From Neptunicella sp048268085 (lineage in GTDB: Bacteria; Pseudomonadota; Gammaproteobacteria; Enterobacterales; Alteromonadaceae): DNA of 64,000 bases. Shown one piece after another: positions 9,161 to 17,648 of the stretch. The notes beneath the pieces are model-generated. The model saw only the letters and a program-made list of their open reading frames with translations, ran no database searches and had not been told where the DNA came from. Within the stretch, counting starts at the first letter, position 1. The number at the start of each line of letters is the position of its first letter. The position numbers and the translations under genes were made by a program. The stretch lies in contig NZ_JBLWWF010000007.1 of the NCBI RefSeq assembly GCF_048268085.1, forward strand, positions 124,001 to 188,000, in the 5' to 3' direction.

Positions 9161-9780
9161 AATAAATTTACCGACAATTCACTGCACAGGGCTTTAAATG
9201 CGTTGGGCATGTCGTGTAGTTGCACAACGGCGGTGTCTTCGCGGTTGTTGTACCAGTCTGACACTAAGATCATGATTGCCTGTTTTGCCTGTTGGAGTTT
9301 GCCGTTTTCGATGATGCTGGTGGCATCTAATTTAACCGGATTGTCTCCGGTGGTACTGGCATGGCCAACGGTGATATTAATTTGCACGGCATCACGGCGG
9401 GTTTGTACCGCTGGCCATTTTGATACTGGGGTAATTACCCCTAACAGGCCGTGATCGTCTACCCTGTATTCTGATGGATCGAGCGTTTGTTGGGTGCCGG
9501 TTGCGTCGTAATACTGCACAGACTCGACGCTACGCAACGGCACCAACGGAATGCTTATTTCATTTTTGAAAAAAGGCATACTCAATCGCCAGGTTTGTTC
9601 AACCGTAAACCGGCTGGTGTAATGCTCGAACCGACTACGGGCAGCAGTAATAAGCGATTGCAAATACGCGCTTTCGCGGGCAGCATCTTCACAGTCGATT
9701 ACGGTATGCTGCGCCAGCTCGGCAAGCGTGACCGGCTCTAATACTGGCTCGGTAATTAACTTGCGATTGAGTATGGTCAT
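9157..9780 (-). CDS. Head-tail connector (HK97 gp6-like)
   Basis: A 207-residue protein with the connector pattern: an N-terminal PVTLAELAQHTVID helix, an SLITAARSRFEHYTSR helix, then WRLSMPFF and a beta region (ISIPLVPLRSVESVQYYD) and a C-terminal helix. It forms the ring below the portal. The gene order capsid, small gene, connector, adaptor, gp10 is the standard one. Confidence 0.85.
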   Translation of the reverse strand: MTILNRKLITEPVLEPVTLAELAQHTVIDCEDAARESAYLQSLITAARSRFEHYTSRFTVEQTWRLSMPFFKNEISIPLVPLRSVESVQYYDATGTQQTLDPSEYRVDDHGLLGVITPVSKWPAVQTRRDAVQINITVGHASTTGDNPVKLDATSIIENGKLQQAKQAIMILVSDWYNNREDTAVVQLHDMPNAFKALCSELSVNLL

Positions 9781-9966
9781 TTATTTTGCCTTTTTGGCCG
9801 GCTTTTTAGGTTGTGGCTTTTTATCAGGTGCCGCAGCTTTTTGAGCGGCCAACTTATTTTCGATCAAGTGTTTTTCGAATTCTTTTGAGCACTCTGGCAC
9901 CTGCTCACCAGCCAGAACCGTACCAACGTGAACGCTGGTAAATTGGGTTAAAGCAATTAATTTCAT
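9781..9966 (-). CDS. Small Lys/Pro-rich protein next to the capsid gene
   Basis: A 61-residue protein. The N-terminal half (MKLIALTQFTSVHVGTVLAGEQ) looks like a small beta fold; the C-terminal half ends in a Lys/Pro/Ala-rich tail. Small proteins of this style are common right after the capsid gene in HK97-type phages. I cannot assign a function; a head decoration or DNA-contact role would be a guess. Confidence 0.65.
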   Translation of the reverse strand: MKLIALTQFTSVHVGTVLAGEQVPECSKEFEKHLIENKLAAQKAAAPDKKPQPKKPAKKAK

Positions 9967-9980
9967 TTTGTTACCCTTAT

Positions 9981-10009
9981 AAAAAAAGGGGTGCCATCTG
10001 GCACCCCTT
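9981..10009 (-). terminator. Rho-independent terminator after the capsid gene
   Basis: On the minus strand, AAGGGGTGCC, loop AGAT and GGCACCCCTT are followed by a run of Ts. The stem is ten perfect base pairs. It would lower transcription past the capsid gene unless antiterminated, consistent with capsid being needed in the highest amount. Confidence 0.85.
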
Positions 10010-10050
10010 GGTTACGTTTTGCCAGGCTTACTGGCTAGCGGTTGGGTTAT

Positions 10051-11208
10051 TTACGCTGTTACTAGATCACCACCGACTGATGAGGCTGGACGATAAATTT
10101 CCATTGCCGCACGCGCTGTGGCTTTGAGTGTTACCATATCTTTGGTGAAGTTATCATCATGACTGTCTGACATTTCAACGATGATTCCACGACGATTGGT
10201 AAATTGAGCTGACATTGCTAGGGCTGATACCAAAAACTTACCAGACGTCATTGCGCTGGTTTCTACAACAGGTTTACCCCATACCGTTTTAGTATTTTGC
10301 ATACGTGGATTGGTACTAATGTACTCACCACCTGTCGCTTTTATCAAATCGATATTGGCGCAATCAGCAGGGTTTAAAAATACCGCATCGACCATATAGC
10401 CGTTTGCCTCCACCTGAGCGATAGCCCGGCGAATATTTTTGTATTGATCATCACCACTTGTTGCCCCGGCAAGCGCGGTATAATTACCCGTTTTAAATAA
10501 ACCACTTAGATTTTGCCCCGTTCCGTTACCCACAAGTGTTTGTGTATCTTTGCGCAACTCTACGCCGTAGCGTAAGCGGCCATCAATGTAACTGGTGATA
10601 ATAGAGTTATCTTCCACCATTTGTTTACTAAGATAAATAAAATGACCAATGTTACGAACTGGCGCACTGACCAACTCAAAAGTGATCGCAGATTCTGGAT
10701 AGGCGGTATCACCTTCGGCTGTTTCTGCAGCGGCATTGGTATATGCCAGCTCGCGTACATATTCCACCGCATTGCTGTTGGTTGTACCTTGCGGTATAAC
10801 ATCCAGTACACGCAATGGCATAGCAATTCCACTAATTACACCGGAGCGGCGATCAGGTGCAACGGTAACATCACTACCAACAACGATATTATTTTCAACT
10901 TCAAAAGATGCTTTTGTTGAATTACCTGCAGAAAAGCCTTTATAGGCGTCTGAATCTGTAAATTGAGCCCCAACCGATTTAACCGCATTTTCAACATCAT
11001 TTTGGCTAGTGCCTTGCTGCTCAAGCTCTAATACTTGGGCTGTAACCTCTTCAATTTTGTTGGTTAAGGTATCTAATTTTTGAGCATTATCAGCCCCAAT
11101 TTTGCCGTGCTTTTTCACCTCTTCATTTGTGGCGCTAATGGCTTTTTTAACTTCATTATTAATGGAGTCAAGTTGGTTTTTTACGTCTTCTGGTGTTACT
11201 TGTGGCAT
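10051..11208 (-). CDS. Major capsid protein, HK97 family
   Basis: A 385-residue protein. The first about 100 residues are a coiled-coil-rich delta domain (repeated Lys/Glu/Asn heptads), which in this family is removed by the prohead protease. The HK97 fold follows, with RSGVISGIAMPLRVLDVIP, an FELVSAPVRNIGHF strand and a late ANIDLIKATGGEY segment. It forms the icosahedral shell. The adjacent ClpP-like protease fits this maturation scheme. Confidence 0.9.
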   Translation of the reverse strand: MPQVTPEDVKNQLDSINNEVKKAISATNEEVKKHGKIGADNAQKLDTLTNKIEEVTAQVLELEQQGTSQNDVENAVKSVGAQFTDSDAYKGFSAGNSTKASFEVENNIVVGSDVTVAPDRRSGVISGIAMPLRVLDVIPQGTTNSNAVEYVRELAYTNAAAETAEGDTAYPESAITFELVSAPVRNIGHFIYLSKQMVEDNSIITSYIDGRLRYGVELRKDTQTLVGNGTGQNLSGLFKTGNYTALAGATSGDDQYKNIRRAIAQVEANGYMVDAVFLNPADCANIDLIKATGGEYISTNPRMQNTKTVWGKPVVETSAMTSGKFLVSALAMSAQFTNRRGIIVEMSDSHDDNFTKDMVTLKATARAAMEIYRPASSVGGDLVTA

Positions 11209-11218
11209 GAGATATTCC

Positions 11219-12007
11219 TCAGTTAAGTTTAAAGTTTTTAAGGGTATTAAAAATAGCTTCGGTATGATCTACAGGCTCACCCTGCATAATATCCTTAGCT
11301 TTGCTGACCAACGCAGTGGCCAGCGATTTGGAACACCCACCAGACTCTCTCAGGACGTGTTCAAAATCTTTGATGTTGTTAATCTTTCCAACAATTGTAC
11401 TCACTGGACATTGAGTTAATGCCGTGGGTAAATTGTCAAAACGACTGGTAAAATCATGGCTTAGGGCTGCAATTTTTATTTCGTCATCGACGGTAGTGGC
11501 GAACCCCATTTCCAGCGCGTCGGTGGCGTTAATCCATGATTCTGCAACTAACATTTTCATTAGTTCGCCGTCATCGATATTGATGTAGGGCGAATAAGTG
11601 GCGGCAAGTGCTGTTGTCATACCATCTAGAAAGTCTGCGGCTTCGCGTAGCTCTTTTGCTTTGCCGTAAATACCCAATGTAGGTTCGTGGATCATAAGGT
11701 AGGTATTGGCTGGCATGATCCGCTCATCTCCAGCCATAAATATGATTGATGCGGCTGATGCAGCTGCACCTAATATATGTGTCACCACTTTAGCACTGTG
11801 TTTACGCAGAACATTGTAAATAGCGATACCTTCAAATGCGCTACCGCCAGGGGATTGGATGAAAACATTAATTTCATCGGCTGTTTGGTTTTCGATTTGG
11901 TAAATAACATCATCACTACTATTACCCCAATCACCGACAACCCCATTGATATGCAAATTTATTTTACCTGGGGCGGCGTTTTCTATTTTAAAAAAGCCTT
12001 TAGCCAT
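11219..12007 (-). CDS. ClpP-like prohead protease
   Basis: A 262-residue serine protease of the ClpP/S14 class used for capsid maturation. Visible motifs are FIQSPGGSAFEG for the oxyanion turn, the nucleophile region GAAASAAS (Ser about 84) and MIHEP with catalytic His about 107. A later acidic YINIDDGEL stretch may hold the third residue. The last 60 residues are a variable tail. It lies between portal and capsid genes, with an eight-base overlap with portal. Confidence 0.9.
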   Translation of the reverse strand: MAKGFFKIENAAPGKINLHINGVVGDWGNSSDDVIYQIENQTADEINVFIQSPGGSAFEGIAIYNVLRKHSAKVVTHILGAAASAASIIFMAGDERIMPANTYLMIHEPTLGIYGKAKELREAADFLDGMTTALAATYSPYINIDDGELMKMLVAESWINATDALEMGFATTVDDEIKIAALSHDFTSRFDNLPTALTQCPVSTIVGKINNIKDFEHVLRESGGCSKSLATALVSKAKDIMQGEPVDHTEAIFNTLKNFKLN

Positions 12008-13220
12008 TGGTTGTTACCTCTTTTGAGTCGTTACGGCCTACTGAGGGCGCGGGGTTTAATTTTTTTCCGGATCCATCTGGCATTTCTGGAAGATTGAGCA
12101 CTTCGCGACCCTCATCAGGTGTCATGATTGGCCCACCTACCATGCCTTTAATATATTCCATTTGAGTTTTGCTATCGCCGCGGGTTAATGCGCTAAAGTC
12201 ATAATCGAATTGATGATTAACCCGTTCAGCGGGGGTGAATAATTTTTTTTGTATTGCTTGCTCCCACCGGCTGGCGTAAGGATTTAACCCTAATCGGTAC
12301 CAGCCGATTAATATTTGCTCAATACTGCTGCCTAGTGTGGTGGTATCTTGAGTTTCACCTATCAGCACTGGCGGCACATTACCAAAAAAGCGGCAAATAT
12401 CTTTTAGCTGAAAGTGGCGGGTTTCCAGCATTTGCATGTCGGATGGGCTCATTTGTATTTGTTGATACTTAAAGCCGGATGGCAATACGAGTAGTCGCTT
12501 GGACTCTTCTTTTTCTTCGGCAATTTCTTTAAAATTTTCACGCGTCAGGTTGCGCTGTTCTCTGGTTAATGTGGCATCGGTGTAAAGTACCCCGCTTGGT
12601 TTACCGCCATTAACAAAATATTTGCTTGCGTAAGTATCAGCAGCACTGGCTAGCCCAACTGAGTTACGAGCATAAGCCAAAGGACTTAGGCCAACTAAAC
12701 CATTCCCAAATAACCGGATATGTAAAACATTTTTATCACTTAAAACTGTTACATCTGAACCATGATACCAGTTATGTACAACACTCCCGTTTTTGAGCAA
12801 CTCTGTTTGAACGTGCTGAGCTGGCAGTGGCCAAAGTGCAACAACTTGTTGCGCGGTGTTGCGCTCTATTCTGGCATAGGCGTTACCATGCAACACTAAA
12901 TTTAGTTGCATGGTTTCAGTAAATTCCACTTGAGTCATCCGGCTATTGGGCGTTCTTGTTAAAATTGTAAGCAACCGGTGACTTGTTATTTTTTCACGTT
13001 GGCCATTATTTATTTTGTACATACGTAATGGCAGGCTGGCGAATACCTCTGATAACAGCCTTGCACATGCCCAAACTGCCGAAACTTGTAATGCCGTGTT
13101 TTCTGTTACTAATGCAGCTGATGCAGTGTTATATAAATCGGGTTCACCAGACTGATCGCCCACTTCTACACCGGTGGCGTTACCGCCAAACCATGTGCGT
13201 ATACCTCTGAATATTTTCAT
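12000..13220 (-). CDS. Portal protein, HK97 family
   Basis: A 406-residue portal. The N-terminus (MKIFRGIRTWF) is followed by the typical TALQVSAVWACARLLSE helix and LPLRMYK strand, then LHGNAYARIERN. The long C-terminal helical part ends with the DEGREVLNLPEMP motif common to HK97 portals. It forms the dodecameric entry ring for DNA. It overlaps the terminase by four bases. Confidence 0.92.
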   Translation of the reverse strand: MKIFRGIRTWFGGNATGVEVGDQSGEPDLYNTASAALVTENTALQVSAVWACARLLSEVFASLPLRMYKINNGQREKITSHRLLTILTRTPNSRMTQVEFTETMQLNLVLHGNAYARIERNTAQQVVALWPLPAQHVQTELLKNGSVVHNWYHGSDVTVLSDKNVLHIRLFGNGLVGLSPLAYARNSVGLASAADTYASKYFVNGGKPSGVLYTDATLTREQRNLTRENFKEIAEEKEESKRLLVLPSGFKYQQIQMSPSDMQMLETRHFQLKDICRFFGNVPPVLIGETQDTTTLGSSIEQILIGWYRLGLNPYASRWEQAIQKKLFTPAERVNHQFDYDFSALTRGDSKTQMEYIKGMVGGPIMTPDEGREVLNLPEMPDGSGKKLNPAPSVGRNDSKEVTTNG

Positions 13221-14980
13221 ATTGTTATAGGATTTCTCAAAAAGTCGTCTAGGGCTTCGGTGCTGCCATCATCAAGCACCATTGAACGACCCAACGCCAT
13301 GATTGATGCGGCGGCTGGATCTATTTTTTCGCTTACTTTGGATTTGTCGTACTTGATGTCGCCAGCAGCATTAATCGTGGCAACCACATTGCTCATAGCA
13401 AAGGTGAGTAATGCATTATTGTGTTCAACCTTGCCGGATAATGTCAGGCGTAACATTTCTTTCATTGGGGCATTAATACTGCCTGTACCCTGCCCCATCG
13501 CTACCATAGGCAACTCTAATTCAAGTAAATCGGTAACTAATTGAGAGCTATTCCAGCGATCAAATGCTATTTCTTTGACTTCAAATCGTTCACAAGCCGC
13601 TAGAACGTCGCGTTTTATAAATTCGTAATCACAGGTATTACCCGGAGTTACAATTAATTCTCCGGACTCCCTGAATTTTTGGTAAAGGTTTTTTAAGTGG
13701 CCACCTTTTTTCATGCGCTTTTCAAATGCGTATTCGCAAATATAACCACGAGTTAGTAATCGGTGTTTACCGTTGGACCGTTTAAAGTCTAGTGAGAATG
13801 CACAAAGATCTTCGGTTGATGCTAAATCAAGTGCGCCGAAGCAAGGCTGGCGATCTAACTCGGAGCCTTCACCTTTATGCCAACAAGATTGTTCTTTAAA
13901 TTCTGGTACCTTGCATTCGTTCCATTTTTCCATATTCATCCATGCGGTTTCACCGTAAACCCATATATTTAACCGCTTGGTTTGGAACTCAACACGAGCG
14001 GTGGGCATTTCCTTTGCCTTGTTACATTGCTCGATCATGTCGTGAAGGCTAACCGATACTCCCAAGTTTGGATTGGCTTTTATCCAAACCTCTGGATCGG
14101 TCCAGTCGTCTTCGTCGTCGAGCGTATAAATTATTGCAAAGGTGGAGTCACATTCTTTTTCTGGTATTGATCCTTCCAGAACTTTAATTGCGTAACCGCG
14201 TAGCTCATAACAAAAAGAATTATGATTTTTACCGGCTGTTGTAATACCCCACATAATGGGCTGACGCCTGGCACCACGACCAGACTCAAGTACATCCCAG
14301 ATGCCAGAGTCAGGATGTGCGTGCATTTCATCAACCAGCCCAGCGTGGACGTTAAATCCATCCATGCTGTTGTAATCTTTCGATAGCAATTGAACTTTGC
14401 TAGCGGGTGAATTCTTAGTATTTGCGTGAATTACATTGGTTTGTGGATTTAGTTTTGCGCTAAGCGTTTTATCCATCCTGACCATCTGTGCGATAGAATC
14501 AAAAACCTCTCTCGCCTGCTCGCGCTTAGTAGCAGCGCAATATACCTTTGCGCCAGGCTCGTAATCTCCTGCAACTAAATAAGTTCCTACACCTGAAATT
14601 TTTGTGGTTTTTCCGTTTTTTCTGGCTATCTCTTCATAGATATTTCTAAACCGACGGTGGCCAGTTTCAATACTGACCCAACCAAAAACGTTGGCAATAA
14701 TAAAAGCTTGCCAAGGTTCAAACTGCAGCGTTTTACCGGCCCACTCACCCTGGTAATGCTTGCAATAATCTTCAACAAAATAAAAAACTGCTGCAGCGGC
14801 CGGTTCACTAAATACCCAACCACGTTCACTTGCTGTTTTTAAATCGCGATACCAACGTTCAACAGCTAGTTGAACATATCGACAAGATAATATTTTTCCC
14901 GATTTTACATCTGCAGCATAAGCATAGGCTTGGTCAAGGTAATGGCGACCAGCATCTGCTATCTTGACTACTGCGGCCAT
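13217..14980 (-). CDS. Terminase large subunit (Terminase_1 family)
   Basis: A 587-residue packaging ATPase and nuclease. The Walker A motif is ARKNGKTT at about residues 119-126; the Walker B region is HAGLVDEMHAH (about 211-221), followed by a coupling motif in WGITTAG. The C-terminal nuclease half has FGALDLASTEDL and AFDRWNSSQ, with the acidic residues expected of an RNase H-like nuclease. With the P27-like small subunit and the HNH protein it fits cos-type packaging. Confidence 0.93.
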   Translation of the reverse strand: MAAVVKIADAGRHYLDQAYAYAADVKSGKILSCRYVQLAVERWYRDLKTASERGWVFSEPAAAAVFYFVEDYCKHYQGEWAGKTLQFEPWQAFIIANVFGWVSIETGHRRFRNIYEEIARKNGKTTKISGVGTYLVAGDYEPGAKVYCAATKREQAREVFDSIAQMVRMDKTLSAKLNPQTNVIHANTKNSPASKVQLLSKDYNSMDGFNVHAGLVDEMHAHPDSGIWDVLESGRGARRQPIMWGITTAGKNHNSFCYELRGYAIKVLEGSIPEKECDSTFAIIYTLDDEDDWTDPEVWIKANPNLGVSVSLHDMIEQCNKAKEMPTARVEFQTKRLNIWVYGETAWMNMEKWNECKVPEFKEQSCWHKGEGSELDRQPCFGALDLASTEDLCAFSLDFKRSNGKHRLLTRGYICEYAFEKRMKKGGHLKNLYQKFRESGELIVTPGNTCDYEFIKRDVLAACERFEVKEIAFDRWNSSQLVTDLLELELPMVAMGQGTGSINAPMKEMLRLTLSGKVEHNNALLTFAMSNVVATINAAGDIKYDKSKVSEKIDPAAASIMALGRSMVLDDGSTEALDDFLRNPITI

Positions 14981-14982
14981 GG

Positions 14983-15423
14983 TTACAGGTCAAACGCACC
15001 CTGGTTCGGGTTCTCAATTTTTACCCGCTGACGGCCAGCAACAGTGATACCGAATTTAACGCACAACTTTTCGTACTGCTTTGAGTAACGATCCCATTGG
15101 ATAGCCCAAGGCGTTAATTGCTGGTAACCATTAGGCGTTTCTTGAAACTGCCCATCTTCCTGAATTTTTTGTTCTGCTTCTTTCATACCAGCATAAGCAG
15201 TTGCCAAAATACACAATGCGCCCTGATCAATTCTGGCAATCAAGCCAGCTTTGAATAGTTGCTTTACTAAATCGCGATAATGTTTCTTTGCCTCAGAGCT
15301 TAACCATGCTGGACAACTTGGAGCCTCACCAACCAGACCTTGAAATAAATCTGGCTTAGATTCAGGATCTTTTTTCTGATCAACTTTTCGTGTCAGTGGT
15401 ATGACGTTATTTGGTTGACTCAT
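14983..15423 (-). CDS. Terminase small subunit, P27 family
   Basis: A 146-residue protein that starts with MSQPNNVIPLT and has the P27 pattern: CPAWLSSEAKKHYRDLVKQL, then LCILATAYAGMKEAEQ and a C-terminal PWAIQWDRYSKQYEKLC followed by a short tail. It recognises the packaging site. It lies two bases upstream of the large subunit. Confidence 0.9.
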   Translation of the reverse strand: MSQPNNVIPLTRKVDQKKDPESKPDLFQGLVGEAPSCPAWLSSEAKKHYRDLVKQLFKAGLIARIDQGALCILATAYAGMKEAEQKIQEDGQFQETPNGYQQLTPWAIQWDRYSKQYEKLCVKFGITVAGRQRVKIENPNQGAFDL

Positions 15424-15545
15424 ATTTATTTACCATAGGTGGGTTTTAACCCCCCCCTTAAAAAATTTGGACATCGTGAAAGTTTGCTTAGGGTGGCGGT
15501 GTCCTACAGAATTAAGCCTGAGTTTTAGTACCCCCCCGTGCATGA
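15424..15545. other. Candidate cos region between HNH and small terminase genes
   Basis: An 88-base non-coding gap plus the end of the HNH gene carries two G-runs on the minus strand (complement of ccccccc at about 15452-15458 and 15531-15537). In HK97-like cos phages, cos lies close to the small terminase gene and an HNH protein. No overhang can be read directly, so the call is inference from position and composition. Confidence 0.35.
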
Positions 15546-15880
15546 GATTCAGAAATGGTTTTATCTTCATGGCAATCATCACAAAGACTTTGTAAGTTGT
15601 TTGGATGATCGGTTCCACCTGCAGTCTTTGGTACTAAATGATCAACTTGGTTTGCTGGTTGATAAATTCCTCTAGCGCTGCAAGAAACACACATCCAATT
15701 ATCACGGGCTAGAATTTGCTCCCTAATCCTCCTCCAAGCCCTAGTGCTTCCCTTACCTTTCCATGCGCTTAATCTTACGTTCCATCCAATCGATTTATCC
15801 TGATGCTTGTCACAAAATCCATTATCGTTAGTAGTAGCGCGCTTACATTCTCTGCACTGCCGGGCGGCTTTTATAGGCAT
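15512..15880 (-). CDS. HNH endonuclease linked to packaging
   Basis: A 122-residue HNH nuclease. Zinc-type cysteine pairs occur as CRECKR near the N-terminus and CVSCSARG in the middle. The core is QVDHLVPKTAGGTD, with NNLQSLCDDCHEDKT completing the fold. HNH proteins adjacent to terminase genes are known to be needed for specific cos cleavage in several HK97-type phages. Its start shares one base with the stop of the upstream coiled-coil gene. Confidence 0.88.
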   Translation of the reverse strand: MPIKAARQCRECKRATTNDNGFCDKHQDKSIGWNVRLSAWKGKGSTRAWRRIREQILARDNWMCVSCSARGIYQPANQVDHLVPKTAGGTDHPNNLQSLCDDCHEDKTISESHARGGTKTQA

Positions 15881-16209
15881 TAATACTTAGCTTCCAGCTT
15901 TGATATGCGCTTTCCGTTATCATCAATCTGCCGTTGTAAGTTTTGATTAATAGCGTTAGCGACAGAACCTGTATACCTATCGTCTGCAGCGGCTTTAACG
16001 CTATTAGTTAATGATTGCATTTGAGCAGTTAACGTTGCGACCTGAACAGTTAACTTAGACACCTGCTCTTCCAGTTGTTTAATTGTTTGTTGTGAATCGT
16101 TGAACACAAACTGAGATAGAAAAATAACAATAGCGATTAAAATACTACCAAGATTATTAGCCAACACAGGGTGTCCCTTTCTTCTGTCGTTTAAAACCTT
16201 GGTATTCAA
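15880..16209 (-). CDS. Membrane-anchored coiled-coil protein of the lysis cassette
   Basis: A 109-residue protein with one N-terminal membrane segment (about residues 20-38, GSILIAIVIFLSQFVF) and a long coiled coil (about 42-105) full of Gln/Leu/Val heptads. Located after holin, its topology suits an inner-membrane spanin (Rz-like), although no small outer-membrane lipoprotein gene is seen nested in it. It could also be a DUF2730-type protein. Function is inferred from topology and place only. Confidence 0.6.
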   Translation of the reverse strand: MNTKVLNDRRKGHPVLANNLGSILIAIVIFLSQFVFNDSQQTIKQLEEQVSKLTVQVATLTAQMQSLTNSVKAAADDRYTGSVANAINQNLQRQIDDNGKRISKLEAKY

Positions 16210-16628
16210 GACTTACGCCAAACTTTTAGGCCAACAGCTGCTAAAACAACTGTTTGCATCATAAATCCCATATCAATACCGGCGGTGGTTAACGCCTTAA
16301 TTGATTCGACCCCTGCAGTTACCAGGCGTGCATCATCAAAAAACACCACACACACGCTGCCAATCACAAGCATTGCCAATGGCGACGTAATTAAAATAGT
16401 AACGTACTCATCTTTCCATGAGTCATTTAAACCATGGGCGCTAATGGCTTCCCATTCTGCATCAGTTAACGTTACTTTTTGCTGTCCATCTTGAATAGAT
16501 TGACTTAACTTAGCTTTGGCCGACTCTGCCAACTTCTTGCGATCTTGCTTGGTTTTAAAAATATCAACCACACCACCTATCAGCTTAGTGATAGGAGACG
16601 CCAACGCACTAAACCAATTCATAACCAC
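16206..16628 (-). CDS. Holin, GTA-holin-like (3TM group)
   Basis: A 140-residue membrane protein. It begins with an amphipathic helix (SPITKLIGGVVDIFK), has a charged linker with EWEAISAHG, and then two clear hydrophobic segments: about 80-97 (ILITSPLAMLVIGSVCVVFF) and about 118-135 (GFMMQTVVLAAVGLKV). This matches the 3TM holin group found in gene transfer agents and prophages. It lies directly after the lysozyme, which lacks its own export signal, so it should form the release hole. Confidence 0.75.
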   Translation of the reverse strand: MVMNWFSALASPITKLIGGVVDIFKTKQDRKKLAESAKAKLSQSIQDGQQKVTLTDAEWEAISAHGLNDSWKDEYVTILITSPLAMLVIGSVCVVFFDDARLVTAGVESIKALTTAGIDMGFMMQTVVLAAVGLKVWRKS

Positions 16629-17125
16629 TCACCTGTAGCCATTTGATTAGCCATAGTCTTGGCGCGTTTAGGTGTCTGCAAGCTCCACTTGCTATCCAGC
16701 ATTTCGCGGGATGCACTGTCATACTGCTGCTCAGACAAACAAGACAACGCCTTCTTAAACCCCAATAAACCACTAATACCCAACTGAAAACACATATTGA
16801 TCAACACCGCTTGGCGCGGGCCATTATGCAACCCCATATTGATATACTTATGGCAAGACTCCTCAGCATTGGATAAATCACGCAACAACAACGCCTCAGC
16901 CTGCTCATCCGTAATAGCAAAAGATTTTAACTTTTCGATATAAGTCGGCTTTGACAATACATCACCAAAAATCATTCTTTGCTCATCATCTGTTAAACCA
17001 TTAGTTTCCAAGTTACGACCATAACCAATCGTCCAGAAACCTTGCGAACACAGATACGCCAACAAGCACCTCCCCTCGAAAGACTTAACCTGATCGACAA
17101 GTAACTCGTAATTCATTCGTTTCAA
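16619..17125 (-). CDS. Endolysin, GH24 (T4-type) lysozyme
   Basis: A 168-residue muramidase. The catalytic region has Glu17 in SFEG, Thr32 in WTIGYGRN and, at the place of the usual Asp, Cys26 in AYLCSQG. The spacing Glu-9-Cys-6-Thr equals Glu11-Asp20-Thr26 of T4 lysozyme. A Glu-Asp/Cys-Thr triad is known in this family, and an Asp20Cys T4 enzyme is reported active, so it is probably functional. There is no signal or SAR anchor, so holin is needed for release. It is the first gene after the late terminators. Confidence 0.9.
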   Translation of the reverse strand: MKRMNYELLVDQVKSFEGRCLLAYLCSQGFWTIGYGRNLETNGLTDDEQRMIFGDVLSKPTYIEKLKSFAITDEQAEALLLRDLSNAEESCHKYINMGLHNGPRQAVLINMCFQLGISGLLGFKKALSCLSEQQYDSASREMLDSKWSLQTPKRAKTMANQMATGEWL

Positions 17126-17130
17126 CCAAT

Positions 17131-17154
17131 AAAAAACCCGCCAGACGGCGGGTT
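17131..17154 (-). terminator. Second late-operon terminator (tR'-like)
   Basis: On the minus strand, CCCGCC-GTCT-GGCGGG is followed by TTTTTT. It lies between the late promoter and the lysozyme start, so leftward transcripts must read through it to express lysis and head genes. Confidence 0.85.
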
Positions 17155-17174
17155 AACAAGGAAAACAACACAAA

Positions 17175-17208
17175 CAAAAAAGCCCGAAGGTGTTAACCAT
17201 CGGGCTTT
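17175..17208 (-). terminator. First late-operon terminator (tR'-like)
   Basis: On the minus strand, AAAGCCCGA and TCGGGCTTT form a nine-pair stem with a 12-base loop, followed by TTTTGTTTG. It begins about 25 bases downstream of the predicted late start site. Confidence 0.8.
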
Positions 17209-17239
17209 AAAGCGTAGCTCTGCTGAGAGTACGTGAAAA

Positions 17240-17268
17240 AGCATAGTTTTTGTCTGGACGTCTGTCAA
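17240..17268 (-). promoter_or_regulatory. Late promoter (pR'-like) downstream of the Q gene
   Basis: The minus strand has TTGACA (17268-17263), a 17-base spacer and TATGCT (17245-17240), a near-consensus sigma-70 promoter. It directly follows the antiterminator gene and precedes two terminators and the lysis genes. This is the lambda late-control layout. Confidence 0.8.
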
Positions 17269-17276
17269 CTATTTTT

Positions 17277-17648
17277 TTAAGCAGCGATTCTGACCGCATC
17301 CCTAGCCACCCAGACCACAATCTCACCAATAATGCTCGATACCTTATCCTTATTGAGTTTCGGCAATAAATTACTTATATCGCGATAACTAAAACCAGCA
17401 ACAAAATACATACGAGCAATTTTAGGATACAACGGATCAAGATGCACCATATCAGCCACGCTAGCATCAATCATGTACGCATAATCAGCAGTTATCACCA
17501 AAGGGTTACCGTTTCTATCCAAAGCAACATCGCGCTTAATATCCAACCTCTGACATTTACAAACTGGCAAATAATTCTCGCGGGAAAACAACCCCCACTG
17601 CGCAAGATCATCCTCAGCCTGTTTACGGACATCAATCACCCCACTCAT
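17277..17648 (-). CDS. Q-like late antiterminator
   Basis: A 123-residue protein with the antitermQ pattern. An N-terminal helix carries DDLAQWGLFS, then come LPVCKCQR and an acidic YMIDASVADMV segment, then a DNA-binding helix-turn-helix (ARMYFVAGFSYRDISNLL, about residues 78-96). The gene lies at the end of the early leftward operon, immediately before a strong promoter with two terminators, which is the place and job of Q: loading on paused RNA polymerase so that it ignores terminators. The start overlaps the P-like stop by four bases. Confidence 0.78.
   Translation of the reverse strand: MSGVIDVRKQAEDDLAQWGLFSRENYLPVCKCQRLDIKRDVALDRNGNPLVITADYAYMIDASVADMVHLDPLYPKIARMYFVAGFSYRDISNLLPKLNKDKVSSIIGEIVVWVARDAVRIAA

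Noticed and set aside
10560..11024. Several open frames on both strands inside the capsid gene
   Set aside because: Shadow frames; the HK97 capsid frame is continuous and clear.
15430..15618. 62-codon minus-strand frame between HNH and small terminase
   Set aside because: It overlaps the HNH gene out of frame, has no good ribosome site and no recognisable domain.
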